Below are positions 1 through 14,600 of a stretch of DNA of 64,000 nt, in pieces (position 1 is the first letter of the stretch; every line of letters begins with the position of its first letter). Made by a program: the position numbers and the translations under genes. Origin of the DNA: Plasmodium malariae. Lineage: Eukaryota > Apicomplexa > Aconoidasida > Haemosporida > Plasmodiidae. The stretch spans positions 434,001-498,000 of the forward strand of contig NC_041785.1 of NCBI RefSeq assembly GCF_900090045.1. Reading direction: 5' to 3'. The notes beneath the pieces were generated by a model, which worked only from the letters and a program-made list of their open reading frames with translations, did no database searches and was not told the DNA's origin.

Positions 1-3000
1 CAGCTGTCAAATTGATCCTAATTTTTAGTTTATTTAACAGGTTAGAAATGCTGTAGCTCTTTGGATGTTTATCGTTATCATTTAACTCAGAGGAATAAAA
101 AAAAGAGTTCTTTATTTTTTTATCCCACTTATAAATTATTAACTCTGTGAACTGCATGAATAAAAACGTGTACACATAGCTACAACAATATCTACTTAGA
201 CAAACATAATGCATAATTAATTCCACATTTCTTTCATTATTAATATATTCATATACATTTTTCAAGACATGATCCTTTCTACTCTCAAATTTTTTTATAT
301 CATTTATAAAATTATTATCAACCTCTTTCTCTTTATTCTTAAAATAGTTCTTATAAAATGAATTATCATCTGTATCACTGAACGAATTATATACTCCTTC
401 TACGTATTTTTCGACTACGTGCGTGTCTACCTTTTTCATACACATATTATTATAACAGTTTATTATATCTTCATCTAAGTCTTCGCACTCCTCCATTTGT
501 TCGACATTATCACTTGCCTCCGCATTTTCTTTATCAAGACCGCTGATATGACTAAAATAATATGCTAATTCCTTCTCGAAAATGGAACAACTCCTACTTT
601 TTTTATCTACCTTTTCATGAGAATTATCCACAGTAATATATTTCTCATTTTCTGAAAAATTTCCATTGTACCATTTCATGTTTGTACTTCCATCCAGTTT
701 ACCAAAATTTGGCATATTCCTTTCCATACCATTTAAACAAATATCCTCATTATTTTGTTTACAATTATCATCAAAATAATACTTTCCCTTTTTTAATAAA
801 AGGAAATTCCTTACTAACATGTGTATATTATTAATGTCCATATTTGATTGAATAGAGAGAGAAAAGAACAGTGCACTTAAACCCAAAAAACAATATTCAG
901 AATATACATCACTTTTTAATTTAATATTATCAATGAAAAATTTTCCTATGGATAAAACATTCTCATTTATATATTCCAAAAACGGGTTATAATAGATGAC
1001 ATAAAACATAGTTAAACACAAAAATTGATTTTTATTTTTTACATCATTTGCATCATTTAGAGAAAATTGAGAATAATCAAAAATAAATGTTAAAAATTCA
1101 GCACATAACCTATTTGCATTCATTTTGTCTAACCTTAAAAATATGTGAGATATATGCCAACCATACATTTTTTGAACTTCAAAATTACCTACATACAAAG
1201 TATCTTTTATATCTTCCATCATCAAAGAATTAATGGTATCATCTTTCAAAGTTGAAAAACAATTTAAAAGTTTTAATACCTTTTTTAGTAAAGACAAATT
1301 GTTAATATTTACATTCTCTTTCGCATATTGTAATATATTTACCAATATACTGGCTATATATTGACACATAGAAGGGTACTCATCATGGGCTTCTTTAAAT
1401 CCTGTGTAAATACTTCCTTTTATTATTTTCATCCAAAAAGATAAAAAGTACTTGGAAAAAAATACTAAATAGAAGAAAGTAATACAATATTTTAACAAAC
1501 TACTTTTTTGTAATTTTATCCTTTCTTTTATATAATTGAAATATATATAAAACAAATAATTCGTAAGTTTTTCTAATACACCAAAATATATTTCATCAAA
1601 AATCATTTCTTTTTTAATTAAATAGCCAAATAAATATATATGAGAACAGGTTATATGGTAATGTAACTCCTTCAAATTTTGACAATTTTTATCACTTCTA
1701 TCACTTTCACCATTTTGTTCAAATTTTTCCGAACTTAGAGAATGTAAAATTTTTTCAAATATATCCCTATTTCCTTCATTTTTAATCAGTACATACAACT
1801 TTGTTAATAATTTAGCACCCCCTTTTATTAATTTATTGCTACCTGTATATAATATGTTGTTCAAAATTATATCTAACCTTCCCTTTAATAATATCTCTAA
1901 ATGATCATGTATATTTTTTTTGACAGTTTTTAAATTATTACAAGATTCAGAGATGGGAATTTTTTTTTCTCTCTTATTTTTCATATCATTAAGAAAATAT
2001 TTCAGCTTCTTTAATATTAATGTAAACATAGAGCAGTACGCCAAAAAATAAGAGTCCTTCAAATCACTTTCAAAATTAACAATATTAATTAAAAATATAT
2101 CTAGTATTAAAAAGGAACAATAAAAACTTTCGACATGAGAAATTTCAAAAAAATCCACTACTTCCAAATATTTAATTAAATTATACAAATGTCGCAGATT
2201 AAAATTTGCATGATGTACATTTGAGTAGTCCATAACACATTCTGCGTTATTTATTAATACCGATTTGTTATTTACTATTATCGTACAATTGAATGAGTAG
2301 TCATTATTTCCCCCATTTCTTTCACTTTCAAAAGAATGTTCATCCACTTCTATCCAAACATTATTATGCTCCTCGAAACTGGTGCTTCTAAATAGGTATA
2401 TAACATCACCGTCATCCAAGTGCAACAACTTTTTTGTAATAAAAAAAATGTATTTATCAAATGATAATTTGCTTTCCTTCTTATGTTGTTCTATATAATC
2501 CTTTACAAAATCTGATAAAACAATGTCATTACAATTTTCATAAAGTAATGGGTAATAAATGAACTCACAACTTTCAGGGGAAAATATATGAACACACCAT
2601 TTTAATAGTGTACTAATTAGTAAAGTATTATCTGAAAAAATTATAAATCGATCTAACAAATTCATAATATTTTGAACAATGATATTTTTCCAATTTTTGC
2701 ACTCTTCATATTTGTTTGATTTTTCCTTCCCTTCTCTGACTTTCTTAAAACTTTCCCTTTTATCATCTTTTTCACCCCTTTCCAATGATATAATATTTTC
2801 TACACTGTTACAAGCGTCTATACTTATAGCCGTACAAGTGAGGTACTCCTTTTCACTCTTCATTATCTTTTCTTTCCTATAAAGACAACTCTTATAATAT
2901 TTTTCCAAAGCAGATAAAACGTCATTTATCTTATTGTAAACGATATATGACTCTCTTTTACTTTTTCGAAACCTTTTTAACTTATCAAAAAATAGATATG

Positions 3001-4647
3001 TCAACATAAAAGACTTATTCAACACTTGAATGTTCATTTCAGAATCACTAATATGCATTTCAAAAAAAATTTCTATCATTGTTGAGATGTTTGTAAAAGA
3101 ACTATAACTGTTATTACAATTATTATCATGGTCGTTATCGTCATTATCGTTGTTATCATGCCCTTCTAGCATCTTCAAATAGCAAAATATTAAATGAAAA
3201 ATACAATCATTATACTCGTTGATATACACATTTTTTGTATTTTGTAATATAAATAACATTAAATCGAAAAGGCATTTTTTCATCTCCTCATTTTTTAACT
3301 TTATAGTATGTCTGTTTTCACTCAAAAAATTTACAAATTTTGCTTTATCTTTAAGTAAGCTTTGAAAATTCGTAAACTCACACACAAAGTTTACATTATT
3401 TACATCACTAGAAAAACAGAAAAAATAATAGTATATATAATTCAACAAAGGATGTAAATATTTCTTATCTTTAGCTACTATGACACTATTTTGAAATAAA
3501 CTTAAAATTTTGATGATATAATTAATCGAATACATATAGTTATCAAAATATTTTATAATATCCAAATGTATATCTATAAAAAATGTATCATTAAAATTAA
3601 GAAATCGTTTTTTACTTTGAAGTAAAGAAATTGCAAAGTCTTTAATTTCGTCATATTTTTCATTAGAACAAATAATGTACGAAGAATATGTTATATTATG
3701 GTTACAAATAAAACTACTCAAAAAATATAAGGTATTTTTTTTCATTTTTATATGATTTGTTATAGAATAATTCTTATTATTGAATAATTTTTGTCTGTAA
3801 ATATTTACTATTTCTGCTTCAAGAAATTTTATTTCTTTCATGTTTTTGCAATAAATTGGTACTACCAAAAATTCATTTATATGTTTTACAAAATTGCTAA
3901 TTTTTTTATCATTCCTAATATTATTATTAGAATCACTAGAGATATATTCCTCCATCTTTTTTTTGTTTGTATGGTTATTTAAAATGTCTAAACATTCAAT
4001 GAATTTTATTATCAAAAATATACACGCTGCCCTATTCATTGAAAGCTTGTCGCTGTTTTCGATTACTATTTTTTGAAATTTTAGCTTCTCTTCATCACTT
4101 GCATTCTTAAAACCAATATCTAAGAATATAGATAAAGTGCTGTTGTACAGTATCCAGCTATTCCTACTGGTACTATCACCATCTGTATCATCATTAAAGT
4201 TACCTTTACTATATCTTTCCTTATCGACATTTTTAAAGTAGTTTTCAACGATTTCCGAGAGGGGTATATTGACATTTTCTAGCGATTTACATCTTAAAAC
4301 ACACTGGCTGATAATTTCTACTAAGGTTTTTCTTAATTTTACTTCACTAATTAAAATTTCATTTAATACTAACGGAATTAACTAAAAAAGGCAGGGCAAG
4401 AAAGCACATACGTACATAAGTATACATATATATATATATATATATATGGAGAGAGCGAGAGAGAGAATAACCATTTCCGTAAAGTTACCTTAAGTGAAAA
4501 TGGTTTAACAATTAAATGATTATAAAAAAAAAAAAAGGTATATATCATTACTTTATATAAGACAGGTCCAATTCTATCATCTTTGGTTAAACACAAATTT
4601 AACAGAATATCGTCGTAGCTTTTTTTCTGCTTTTCTTCTAGGCACAT
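1..4647 (-). CDS. ECM29: Ecm29-like proteasome adaptor/scaffold protein, C-terminus beyond window
   Basis: Partial gene: exon 1 is 4552-4647 (ATG at 4647, 32 codons), intron 4382-4551, and exon 2 runs from 4381 to the window edge with no stop in any stretch I read (at least about 1,490 residues). Both junctions are phase 0 GT-AG. The first part of exon 2 (LIPLVLNEILISEVKLRKTL, then CVLRCKSLENVNIPLSEI) resembles the N-terminal HEAT region of Ecm29/KIAA0368, which has the same order: a LP-x-VL helix, an LRK helix, and K-S-x5-P-x2-x2. The rest is rich in Leu/Ile/Asn helices with few low-complexity runs, as in a HEAT solenoid. In the family, Ecm29 binds the 26S proteasome, tethers core and regulatory particle and acts in quality control; about 1,800 residues is usual, so the missing piece may be a few hundred residues. 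It is divergent from the next gene. The family assignment rests on N-terminal resemblance only. Confidence 0.68.
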
Positions 4648-6449
4648 TATTAGAACATATTTTTAAAAAACCCAAAAGGGAATATAAAAAAATAAATAAT
4701 ATAATATAATAAAATATAAAACTTAGATAAAATAAATAAATGTGCTTTTCGAATGGTATAGCATAACTGTAAAACTATAACAAATTAAAAAATTAATGAG
4801 AAATATAAGAGAGGTACACAAGGATGTTTTTCTTTTCTTTTCTTTTTTCTTTTTTTTTTTTTTTTCTTTTTCATTTAAGCTTAAATTTTTATCGTCCCCT
4901 TTTCAGATTCACTTAAAAATAAATTATAAATAATCCAATCTTTATTTTTTTTGTTAATTGATTATCGCTTTAAATATTGGTTTAAAACAGAATGAACAAA
5001 AATGACAAAAAGAATATTATTTAAAAAATATATAATTAAATTTATAGCAGAATCAATTTGTACATTCGATGATTATTCAAATGGTATAAAATATTTATAC
5101 ATCTGTACAGTCGTAGCTAATCGTTACAATACATTTTTAACGAATTAACTACTTAAAATATGCCCAAACTTTTCAAAATTACAACATATTATCAAATAAC
5201 ACATATTCTGTATTTTTCTTATCGTTCTTAATAAAAATTTTTATATATTAAGACTAAATGGAACACTTCAAAAAAAAAAAAAAAATTTTTCTCTTTTTAA
5301 TATTAATTTTATAATAGTTATTTCTTATTTTGATTTGTTTTCCCCGCATAAATAAATCATTTTTAATTATTTTCCCTGTTACTAATGTAGCAAATGTGCT
5401 AAAAGGAACGTTCATTTTTTATGTTACTTTCAAAAGGTACTTATAATCTCATTCAAAGACTAATATATATTAGCCACTTATTGTTTAACGTATTTCCATT
5501 ACTCTTCTATATTTTACATAAAATCTGATATTCCTTTGTGCAAAAAGAAAAAAAAAAAAAAAGAGCAAATTAATGTTCTGAAAAAGAAAATATGTACCTG
5601 ATAAGGTCATAGACAAGTTTCAGGGTTAACACTAATAAACAGTTCGAAAAAATAAAAAAAAAGAATTTTTTCAAAAGGTAAGTAACGGCTAATATATTGC
5701 ACATATATATTTATATATATATGTACATAAGTGTGTACATATACACGTATGTATTATAGTCTTCGTATAGAGTGCACAAAATATACTTAACTATTTAGTT
5801 TTTTGTGTATTAAAAAAAAAAAAAAAATTAAAACTTCCAAATTTTTCTATAATTTAAAAAAAGTGTATAATAAACCCGACGCTTCCTACATTTGCCTATG
5901 TTACCAGAGTACAGTTCCACACCACAATCAGACAAAGCCTTTTCTTTTTTGTCCTGTTAATTTTACACCTTTTTTTTTTTTTTTAATTTTCGCATCTTTC
6001 CCGTAACACGTTGTTTTAGATGAAACATAAAAATAAAACAAAGAGCTCAGTTATGATAAAAAAGTAATTTTTATTCACATTTCGTTAATTTAATTATTTC
6101 ATGTTTTTAATAAATGTTTTATGAAAAATTTTTGCATTTCAAGGGCTCATCATTCTTGCACATTTCTGAGTTGCTACTGATGAGGGTATAATTTTTTTTT
6201 TTTTTTTTTGTCTTCATTCTAAAATTCCTTTTTCAGTTGTCATCTGTCATCTGTATGTTTTTTGTACCTGGTTTGTTTCTAATCATTCGTTCTTTGTATT
6301 TCATTTATTTTTGCTTTTTTTTTTTTTTTGTTTTTTTTGTTTTTTGTTTTTTGTTTTTTTTTTGTTTTTCTTTTTGTTTTTTTCTAATTTTCGTTTCCCC
6401 TTTCTAAATAATTATCATCCATTCGTCAATTATAACCCTCCCTTTTAGA
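4648..6449. other. Intergenic region between divergent genes
   Basis: About 1.8 kb separate two head-to-head genes, so it should hold both promoters. It contains many T and A homopolymers (for example 4850-4866, 5270-5286, 6190-6210, 6315-6330), a TA/TG stretch near 5703-5740 and no convincing open frame. The pyrimidine-rich block 6310-6440 lies directly upstream of the next start codon. Confidence 0.6.
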
Positions 6450-7683
6450 ATGAATAAAATTACGGAATGTCAAAAAAAAAAAAAAAAAAAGAAAGTAAAT
6501 ATGCTGTGTCCTTTATTTTCATGTAAAAGCAAGTATTACTATAACATTTCGAATTTTCCACCATCCGATAATGAAGAATGCGAACCTTTTTTCGAGGGTA
6601 AAAACAAAAATAAAGATTTTCACTATATAATTGAAAAAGCCGTAAACGAAATTATATATGATACAAAAAAGAGCTGTGATGTTCATTCTGACTTTGAACA
6701 AGTTGAGAAAATTGGGAATAAAAAAAAGGAACATCTATATTCCGATGATTGTTTAGATGATATTGATATAATTTTAAAAAAGAGCAAAACCGAAAACATG
6801 TTTTTAAGAAAAAAAGAAAATAACGAAGTTAGTGATATCTTATTACCCTCTAAAAATATAAAACAAAGAATTTATTCTATAAACGAAGACAAAATAGACA
6901 TAAAAGATAATAGCAGAAAAAAAATAGAAAATACACTCAATGATAACATAATAGAAAATTTTAAAAATGTTTTATGTAATGATTTAAACAAATATTTTAA
7001 AGATATACTGGAAGACGTAAAAAAAGGTACTGAAATGAATGAAATTAATGGTTCTAATATACAAAAAGAGGAGCATATTCCAAGCGAGAAAAAACTTCAG
7101 CATCATTTTAACATTTTAAAAAAAAATACTACCAATTGCGAAGTACCATTCGATAATATTTCTAACTGCACAGATACCACAGATATAACGTGTATTAACA
7201 GTAAAATGTTAAAAAGGGTTAATTACAAAAAAATAAATTGTGAAAGCGTAACTTCAGAAGAGAACAAAAAATTCGATGTTGCTCAATTATTCAATATTAG
7301 TGAAAGTGACGGTAGAACACATTTCAATAAACAAAATACTGTAACATATAAGGACAACGCATCTTTTGATATAGTTGTAGATCTCAATCAAGATAATATA
7401 TTATTAAAAAATACTCACAATAATAATAGAAGAACTGTGAACAAATCAAGGTACAAAAAAAATTTTTATTTTTCAAAAAGAAAAAAATTAACTAAAGAAA
7501 AATCATTTTTATTAAGCAAAAAAAGTAAATTATATAACAAAGATTACCATAAGACGGATGATATGAGAAGTAGTATGCCTAAAAAAAAACAACCCTATTT
7601 ATGCAAATCACACCGCGAGATTGTAAATAGTATGGGCAATGTTACTAGCTCTGGTATAATAAAAACTTTAATAACTTCAACTC

Positions 7684-7714
<31 letters not shown>

Positions 7715-8031
7715 ATATTTCTGCTCCATATATATTAGTATCATATCTTCTGCTGCATTATCAGCCCTCCCAAATGTTCATGCTTCATTTGTAAATAAGT
7801 AATTATATACACATATATATATTTGTGTGTAAAATTTCGTACACGTCCCCCCTTACGTATGTGAAAATTCCTTTTTTTTTATTTACCCCAGGAAATTTGA
7901 GTGCTTTGAGAAATTCCCATATGTCCCTTGAGTCAAAATCCAACTTCTGTACAAGCCCAACTGAAGATTTTGTCTTTAGCCATTTTCAGAAAAATGCAAA
8001 TAACAACATTATAAATAAACTTCTTCTTTAA
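6450..8031 (+). CDS. Conserved-looking Plasmodium protein of unknown function, two exons
   Basis: Proposed exons are 6450-7653 and 7892-8031 (phase 1, donor GTATAA, acceptor TTTACCCCAG), giving 447 residues. I do not recognise a family. The protein is hydrophilic and rich in Lys, Asn, Asp and Ser, without signal peptide, membrane segment or enzyme motif. Basic clusters around residues 345-375 could be nuclear-targeting. The N-terminus has a Lys run encoded by about 20 A; translation could start instead at the Met codon at 6501, after that run. If the intron is not removed, the frame continues through a second A tract (7684-7711) and ends at 7802 with a different tail. The spliced tail (GNLSALRNSHMSLES onward) looks more protein-like than the read-through. 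The direction places it back to back with the Ecm29-like gene and tail to tail with the 2259-residue gene. Confidence 0.62.
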
Positions 8032-8622
8032 AAATTTTCTTCTCATAATACTGTAACTCTTTCTTCATTTTTTTTTTTTTTTTTTTTTGTTTTTCGTTTC
8101 TCAAACTCATTAAAACTCTGTCTTATTCAAAAAATTTTATAATATTTAAAGGAATCTTATTTGTGCGAGGTGTATTCTTAATTGTTGAAATTCAATTATA
8201 AAACAAAAAAAAAAAAAAAAAAAAAAAAAAAGGTAGAGAAGGGTACATAAATGCATAGAAATGTACAGAAGTGTACAGAAATGTGTAGAAATGAAAATAA
8301 AAAAATAAGAACAAACGCTTTATTAGAAAAATTTGTATTACATTGCCTTATTTTTATAAGTTACAAAAAAAAAAAAAAAAAATTCAAACTATTGCAGCCT
8401 TTCAAAATTATGAAAAAATACACATAAGACATGTTAAATAAATTCAAACAAAAATTTAAAAAAGATATTTTTTCCTTTTTTTAAAAAGAAAAAAAAAAAA
8501 AAAAAATGAAAAATTACAAATATGACATACATGATTAAAAATAAATTTATTTCATATAGACATTTTACAAAAAAATAAAAATTTGTTTCAAACCCATTAA
8601 ACTGTAGAAATATGTGTTTCCG
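8032..8622. other. Intergenic region between convergent genes
   Basis: About 590 bp between two gene 3' ends. It holds a T tract (8070-8088), two A tracts (8203-8231, 8364-8382), and a short purine-rich stretch (8232-8310) with repeated GTACAGAAATG-like words. I see no coding frame. Confidence 0.6.
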
Positions 8623-11600
8623 TTATTGTCGTGATGGATGAACATATATATGTTTTGTCCGGGCCAGAGGAAAAAAATATAATATGTTATTCATAAAATT
8701 ATAATAACAAAAATTAACTTTGCATTTAACAGGTAAAGTTGAAGAGTAATCAAAATTAATTTTAACATTCTTTTTAAATTCAATATTTATAATGTTTTTA
8801 AAAAAAGGTGTTGTAGAATTATCCACTGTATTACCTACATCTCTGCAGTTTTTTATTTTCCATTCATGGATATGTATCTTATGATAATATGATTTATTTA
8901 TTTTTCTAAATGGTTTTGTGTTTTCCTTTTTTTTTTTTTTCTTCATTTTTCCTCCTCCTTCCTCCTCTTCAACAATGTACTTTTTTAAATACTTTTCATC
9001 CAACTCCATATCCGAATCATTCTTCACGTTATGGTTTGCTGCTTTCGATTTTTTCCTTTTTGCAAATAAAGAATTTTTTGTTTCTTTTTTGTTTGTTTTA
9101 CTTAAACTTTTTAAGTGTTTCAAGGAATAATCTTCAGACAGAATATGTTCAACCATAAAATTGTACGTTAACAGCATGTTATTATTGCTACTACTATTAG
9201 GGTAGAATTTGTTCTTATTTATTTCGCTCTTCTTTAATTTATTTGAACTCTCTGTGTTCACTTCTTCACTATTTATAATTAACATATCTTCATATTCAAT
9301 ATACAAAAATAAATTACTAAAAAAATAGGTTATATGATCTGGCAAAAAAAACAACATTTTTTTAAAGTCCTCTTCAACATATTTTTCAAAAAATTCATAA
9401 TTATCAATTTCAAATGATAACTTTATTTGTACATAAAAAAAGGACAAGAATAAAAAAGGAAAATTTACACATTTATTATAATTTATAAAGTCTTTATTTT
9501 TTAAATGTTTTAAAATAAGCTTTAATATCTTATTTATTAAAATGTTAATTGAATGTGTATCATCATTATTTTTATTTCCTCGCTTTGCAAACAGTTCATC
9601 AAAACCAACTATTAAATGCTGGAAATGTTCCGTACCATTTATAATTTTTACCTTCTTCCTACCTCTACCATTACGAAGAAGACTGTTAAAAAAATAAACA
9701 TCCTTTTTATCCTTAAAATTATTTAATTCTTTTTCATTATTATTCGAAAAGTTACAAAAATGTTCTCTTAACGTGTTAAATAAAATATCATCTTCATCAT
9801 AAATTTTGTTCAAAATAAAGCGGAAAATTTGAGATATATTTTCTGAGAAAAAATAATTTTTATTAAATAAATAATATATTTCAATCAGATTTCTATTTAT
9901 TTTATGATTTAAGTTAATAACTTTTTTATGATAAAAATATTCTGAAAATTTATTTTTAAAGTTTACAACTTTTTCTCTAATTTTCAATGTATTATCTTTT
10001 TCTGTCCTTTGTATTTTTATCTTGGCTTTCACAAAATTAAACTGTACATTTTTTTTAAGTAAATATAAAACCATTTTCGGTATTTTCCTACTTACACAAT
10101 CGATCAAATGTGTGCGATTTTTATAAAATTTATTAAAATTATTATCTTGATCCATATCACAAATTTCGTTATTTGTCCTACTTTTACCAAATTTATATGC
10201 AAACAATGAATTATCATCATCCGTGCTTGTTCCATCGTCTCGAAATTTGTTATACCCTTTTCCTTCTTCTTGCTCTTTATCTTGCTCGTCTTCTTTCCCG
10301 TTTGAACTGCATAAATATTTCCTCATGCCACTATTCACATTCCACATTCCACTGAACTCTAGGTTATTAACAGAGTTTATTGCGTTAGACTTATCAATAA
10401 TTATATCAATCAAATTACACTTTCTTCCACTATCCCTCTTCAATAAATTCTCATAAATAGGTTTCCTCTTCTTATCTATATCTGATAAGTATGCAATTAA
10501 ATCATCATATAATTTCCCCTTATACTCATTATGCAAAATAACTGATTTCCCCATATTACTATTATGTGAGCTTTTTCTTGTACTAATATGCTGTTCTGAA
10601 AAAATGTTTTTCAAAAGTATATTATTTATAGGTATATCATAAAAATCTTTCAAAATTATCTGTTTATGTATTACTCGAAAAGAAGTTAGTTCACTTAAAT
10701 ATTTTCGAATAAATTTTTTATAGTGTAAAAAATATTTTTTATTATGATCAACACCTTCTCTTAAAAATGCTAAAAAAAGCATATTAATGACAATATTTTC
10801 ATTTAACATATCACTCAATTTTTCAGAATATTTCATATAAGACTGTGTGAAATATAGTATGCGTCTGGTCTCTTCTTCTTTTTCTATAATATTCAATTGC
10901 TTATCATATTTTAAATTCTCCTCATATTTTTTTCCTTCACCACCTTGTTTTTCCCCCGCTTCTTCCACAGCTTCATCGCCCAGTTTTTCACCAACATCTT
11001 TATTACCAACCTTTTCGCCCGCTTTTTCGCCCGCTTTTTCTCCAACTTCTTCACACGCTTCTCCACACACGTTGTTGGCATTTCCATTCAACTTCTTCAA
11101 CTTTTCAACTACACTTTTCACTATTGTCGAGGTCCCATCATAAGCCTGCTTCTTAGCAATCCTTCTGTTGTAATAATCCGAAGATATATCATCTAAACGG
11201 TTCAGCAATCCTGTCAAGTCATTACTAGTGTTCATATAAAAAAAATTAATATCTTTATATATAATTAGGTACTCTAAAAAATGATTTGTCTTTAAGTTCG
11301 TTTGATCGTGTAGTAATTGCCATATATTTTTCTTAAAAAAAAAACAGTTTTCACCAAAAAAATTTATTTTTTTATTAAAAAATAAATTTAATAAGGACAA
11401 AATATATACATAGCAAAAAATACTTTCATTATGGCTTATATTTAATTTAACACAATGCGGAAATTCCAAAAATGCGTATGTCTGAAAGAACAGCAACTCT
11501 AGTGAAATTTCTTCTTTATGTGTAAATGTTTCATTGTTGTCTCTATAATTATAATTATTGTCAGTATATCGAATTATATTTAGCTCTATGTTTTCTTTTT

Positions 11601-14600
11601 TTCCATCATTCACGTTCATCCTAGTATCTGTATTAATAATTGCATGTGAGTCATATGCCAAATTTTCTTTCAAACTACTTATAACATTTATAGAATTCGG
11701 ATTAAGTCGAAATTTTTTTTCAAAAGAAGAATTCAAAGACTCATTCGAAATGTAATAAAAAAATTTATAAGACCATTCAAACAAATTAAAGTAAGGAGGA
11801 AAAGTATTACAATTTTGAATATAATTTTTTCGAAATTTATTAAAAAAAAAGGAATAAGTCAAACTGGAGTACCTAAATGATAGAATAATCATTACAGCAT
11901 ATATATAACACCATTCCTCGTTATTATAAATAATATTATCCACTATATAAACTTCGTGCTCATTAATATTATTGTAATCTTGTGCTTCACCATATATTTC
12001 TTCTTTATTATGTTGCATGGTTGGATGGATGTTATATTCGTCCATATTATTTTTTAAATTATTATTTGCATCAAATTCATAGTACAATAGATGTGTGTTC
12101 GTCTTAAAATTAAAATTGTATAAACATAAATTGCATAACAAATTTAAAACAACGTTAATACCATTCTTATCATACATACTATAAGAAAACATAAGAAATA
12201 TATATTTACGTCTTTCTTTATTCAAATTTTTCAAAAGAACTGAAATATATTTATTAAAAAAAATTCTATTTATAGGGATTATATAAGAAATTTTGATAAT
12301 TAAATATGTTACATAACTAAATATATTAAGGTTAACATGATTTAGAAAAAAAACAATACTTTTTTGTATTATTTCGCAAACTTCTTTATCCTGATATATA
12401 TCAATAAATATTTCGAAAATTTTAAATATAAAAAGTAATATATTTTCATCTTCATCATCTATTTTATTAGCTAACCAACCACTATTAGGCTCACTATTAA
12501 ATATAGTTTCAAAATTTGTTAGTAATACACAATTTTTCCTTTTTTTTTCCTTATCTTCATTTTCGTTATCACTAAATGGTTCATTTGATAAAATGAAGTC
12601 TTCTTCTTTCCTACTCTCATGTATATCATATTTACCAATCTGTTTATTAGATTCACTTACATTTCGTTTGAACATATTGATGTTTTCTTTTTTTGGTACA
12701 AAATCTTCATTTACATTGTTATGTGTTAACATAGGGGCTTCTTCATGTACTATGTCCTTTCCCTCTTTTCCATCTGTCTCTTCCTTACTATTATTTGTGC
12801 GAAATTGCATGTACACATAATTTCGATTAAAAAAATGGAAGTTATATTTTTGTAAATATACCATCTTGCTTTTTGTAAATCCTCTCATGAAGTTTCCTTT
12901 TTTGCTGACTAAACAATCTACAATTAAGTTTTTACTAAACACAAAAAAGGATTTGCTGCTAGCTCTTCTTTCGTCCTTTTTTCCATCACGAAGTTCCTCA
13001 TATGTATGATTGTTTATTTTATCGTTATTTTCCTCTCCTGTGTTTTTATATCGTCCTTCCCCTACCTCTTTTTCCTTTTTCTCCTCATACAACACTTTCA
13101 GAATGTAACAAAACGATTTGACTGATTCAATTCGTACTAAATTATGTTGACTCTCAGAACAGTAAGCAAATAGACTTAAAAAAGAATTTAACAATTTGAC
13201 AAATATCTTTTCATCATTATTTGCTATTTTTATTTTATATTTTACATTTTTTTTCTTTAATATATCAATTCCATTTATATTATTTTTTAAATAATTTATA
13301 TATAAAAAAAAAACGTAAGATAAATTAAAGGTATTTCTTTTCAATTTGACCAATATTTCAAACATCAATACAAAACATTTTAAATTAATTATTTTTAAAG
13401 TGTCATTTTGTGTAAACAATTTTACGCATAAATAGGAATATACATTTAATATAATTCCAAATATGCTAAAGTGAACACTACAATCGTCTAATAACCCTAT
13501 CAATCTTTTCATATTCTCAAGTAGTTCTATAATTTCTTTTATTAAACGAATGCACTCTTTGTCACTAACGGATAATATATCTTCTACTTTATCACATAAA
13601 ACACTTATCAATTTTTCAAAGTAACTTAACAGTAAACCATCTTCTTTTCTTTTCTTCTTCTTCGTTTTTGTCTTTGTCTTAGTCTTCTTATACAAATTCT
13701 TGCTTTTTTTACCCAGTAGTTGTGTACCTTTACCTTTTGCACTGGGGGATAATTTTTTGGAGTAATCTAAAATCCCTCCCCCCTCCTCGTTTTTGTTTGA
13801 CAGGTTATACAGGGTAAAGTTGTTTCTGAATTTACTATTTTTGTTCAGATAGTAGCTCCTATTGCTGCTCTTATGGCTGCTCCTATTTCGACCCTTACTA
13901 TTGCCCCTATTGTTGTTGTCATTGTATTTTTCGCTATTGTTTATACCAAAATTGCTGCTATCATAACTACCTAAATTTGCACACATGTCCGAGTTTTCAT
14001 TAACGTCCTTTGTAGTATTACTGTACAAAGCACGTATCTGTCCCTTTCTCATATTAAAATTCTTACCTACATAATGAACACTACTCTGAATCTTGTTCAC
14101 GTCACATGCACTATTAAAATCCACCTTGTTGTTAGTAAGGTTACACTCTGTACTCCCATCATAATGAACATATCCATTGTTACTGTTATTTATACTGCTA
14201 GCATCATTATTGCATGATGATACATGATTACTCTGGAAGTTGGTATCATCATTGCTTTTAACATAATTGTTATTATCAATGCAATAATTTTTTTTATTTT
14301 CCTGAACTGGAATATTTGTATTTTCAATTACCCTATGCTGAATTCTATTATATTTCACATATTTATTAATGTAAATGCAGCTTCTATTTTTATATATTTT
14401 ATGCGTGTACGCTAGGTTTACCTTAGCTGGTGAGTTCATGTGGTAATTCGCGTTATACCTATTGCCTCTATTACTAAAGGCGTCCCTACTGCGGTTATAA
14501 TTACTGCTGTTGATATTGTTATTGTTGTTATTGTTTTTACTGTTATTGTTGTTATTGTTATTGTTGTTATTGTTATTGTTGTTATTGTTGTTATTGTTGT

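Noticed and set aside
5803..6006. 67-codon plus-strand frame
   Set aside because: It starts in a Lys run and ends in a Phe run from homopolymers; the middle has no family resemblance.
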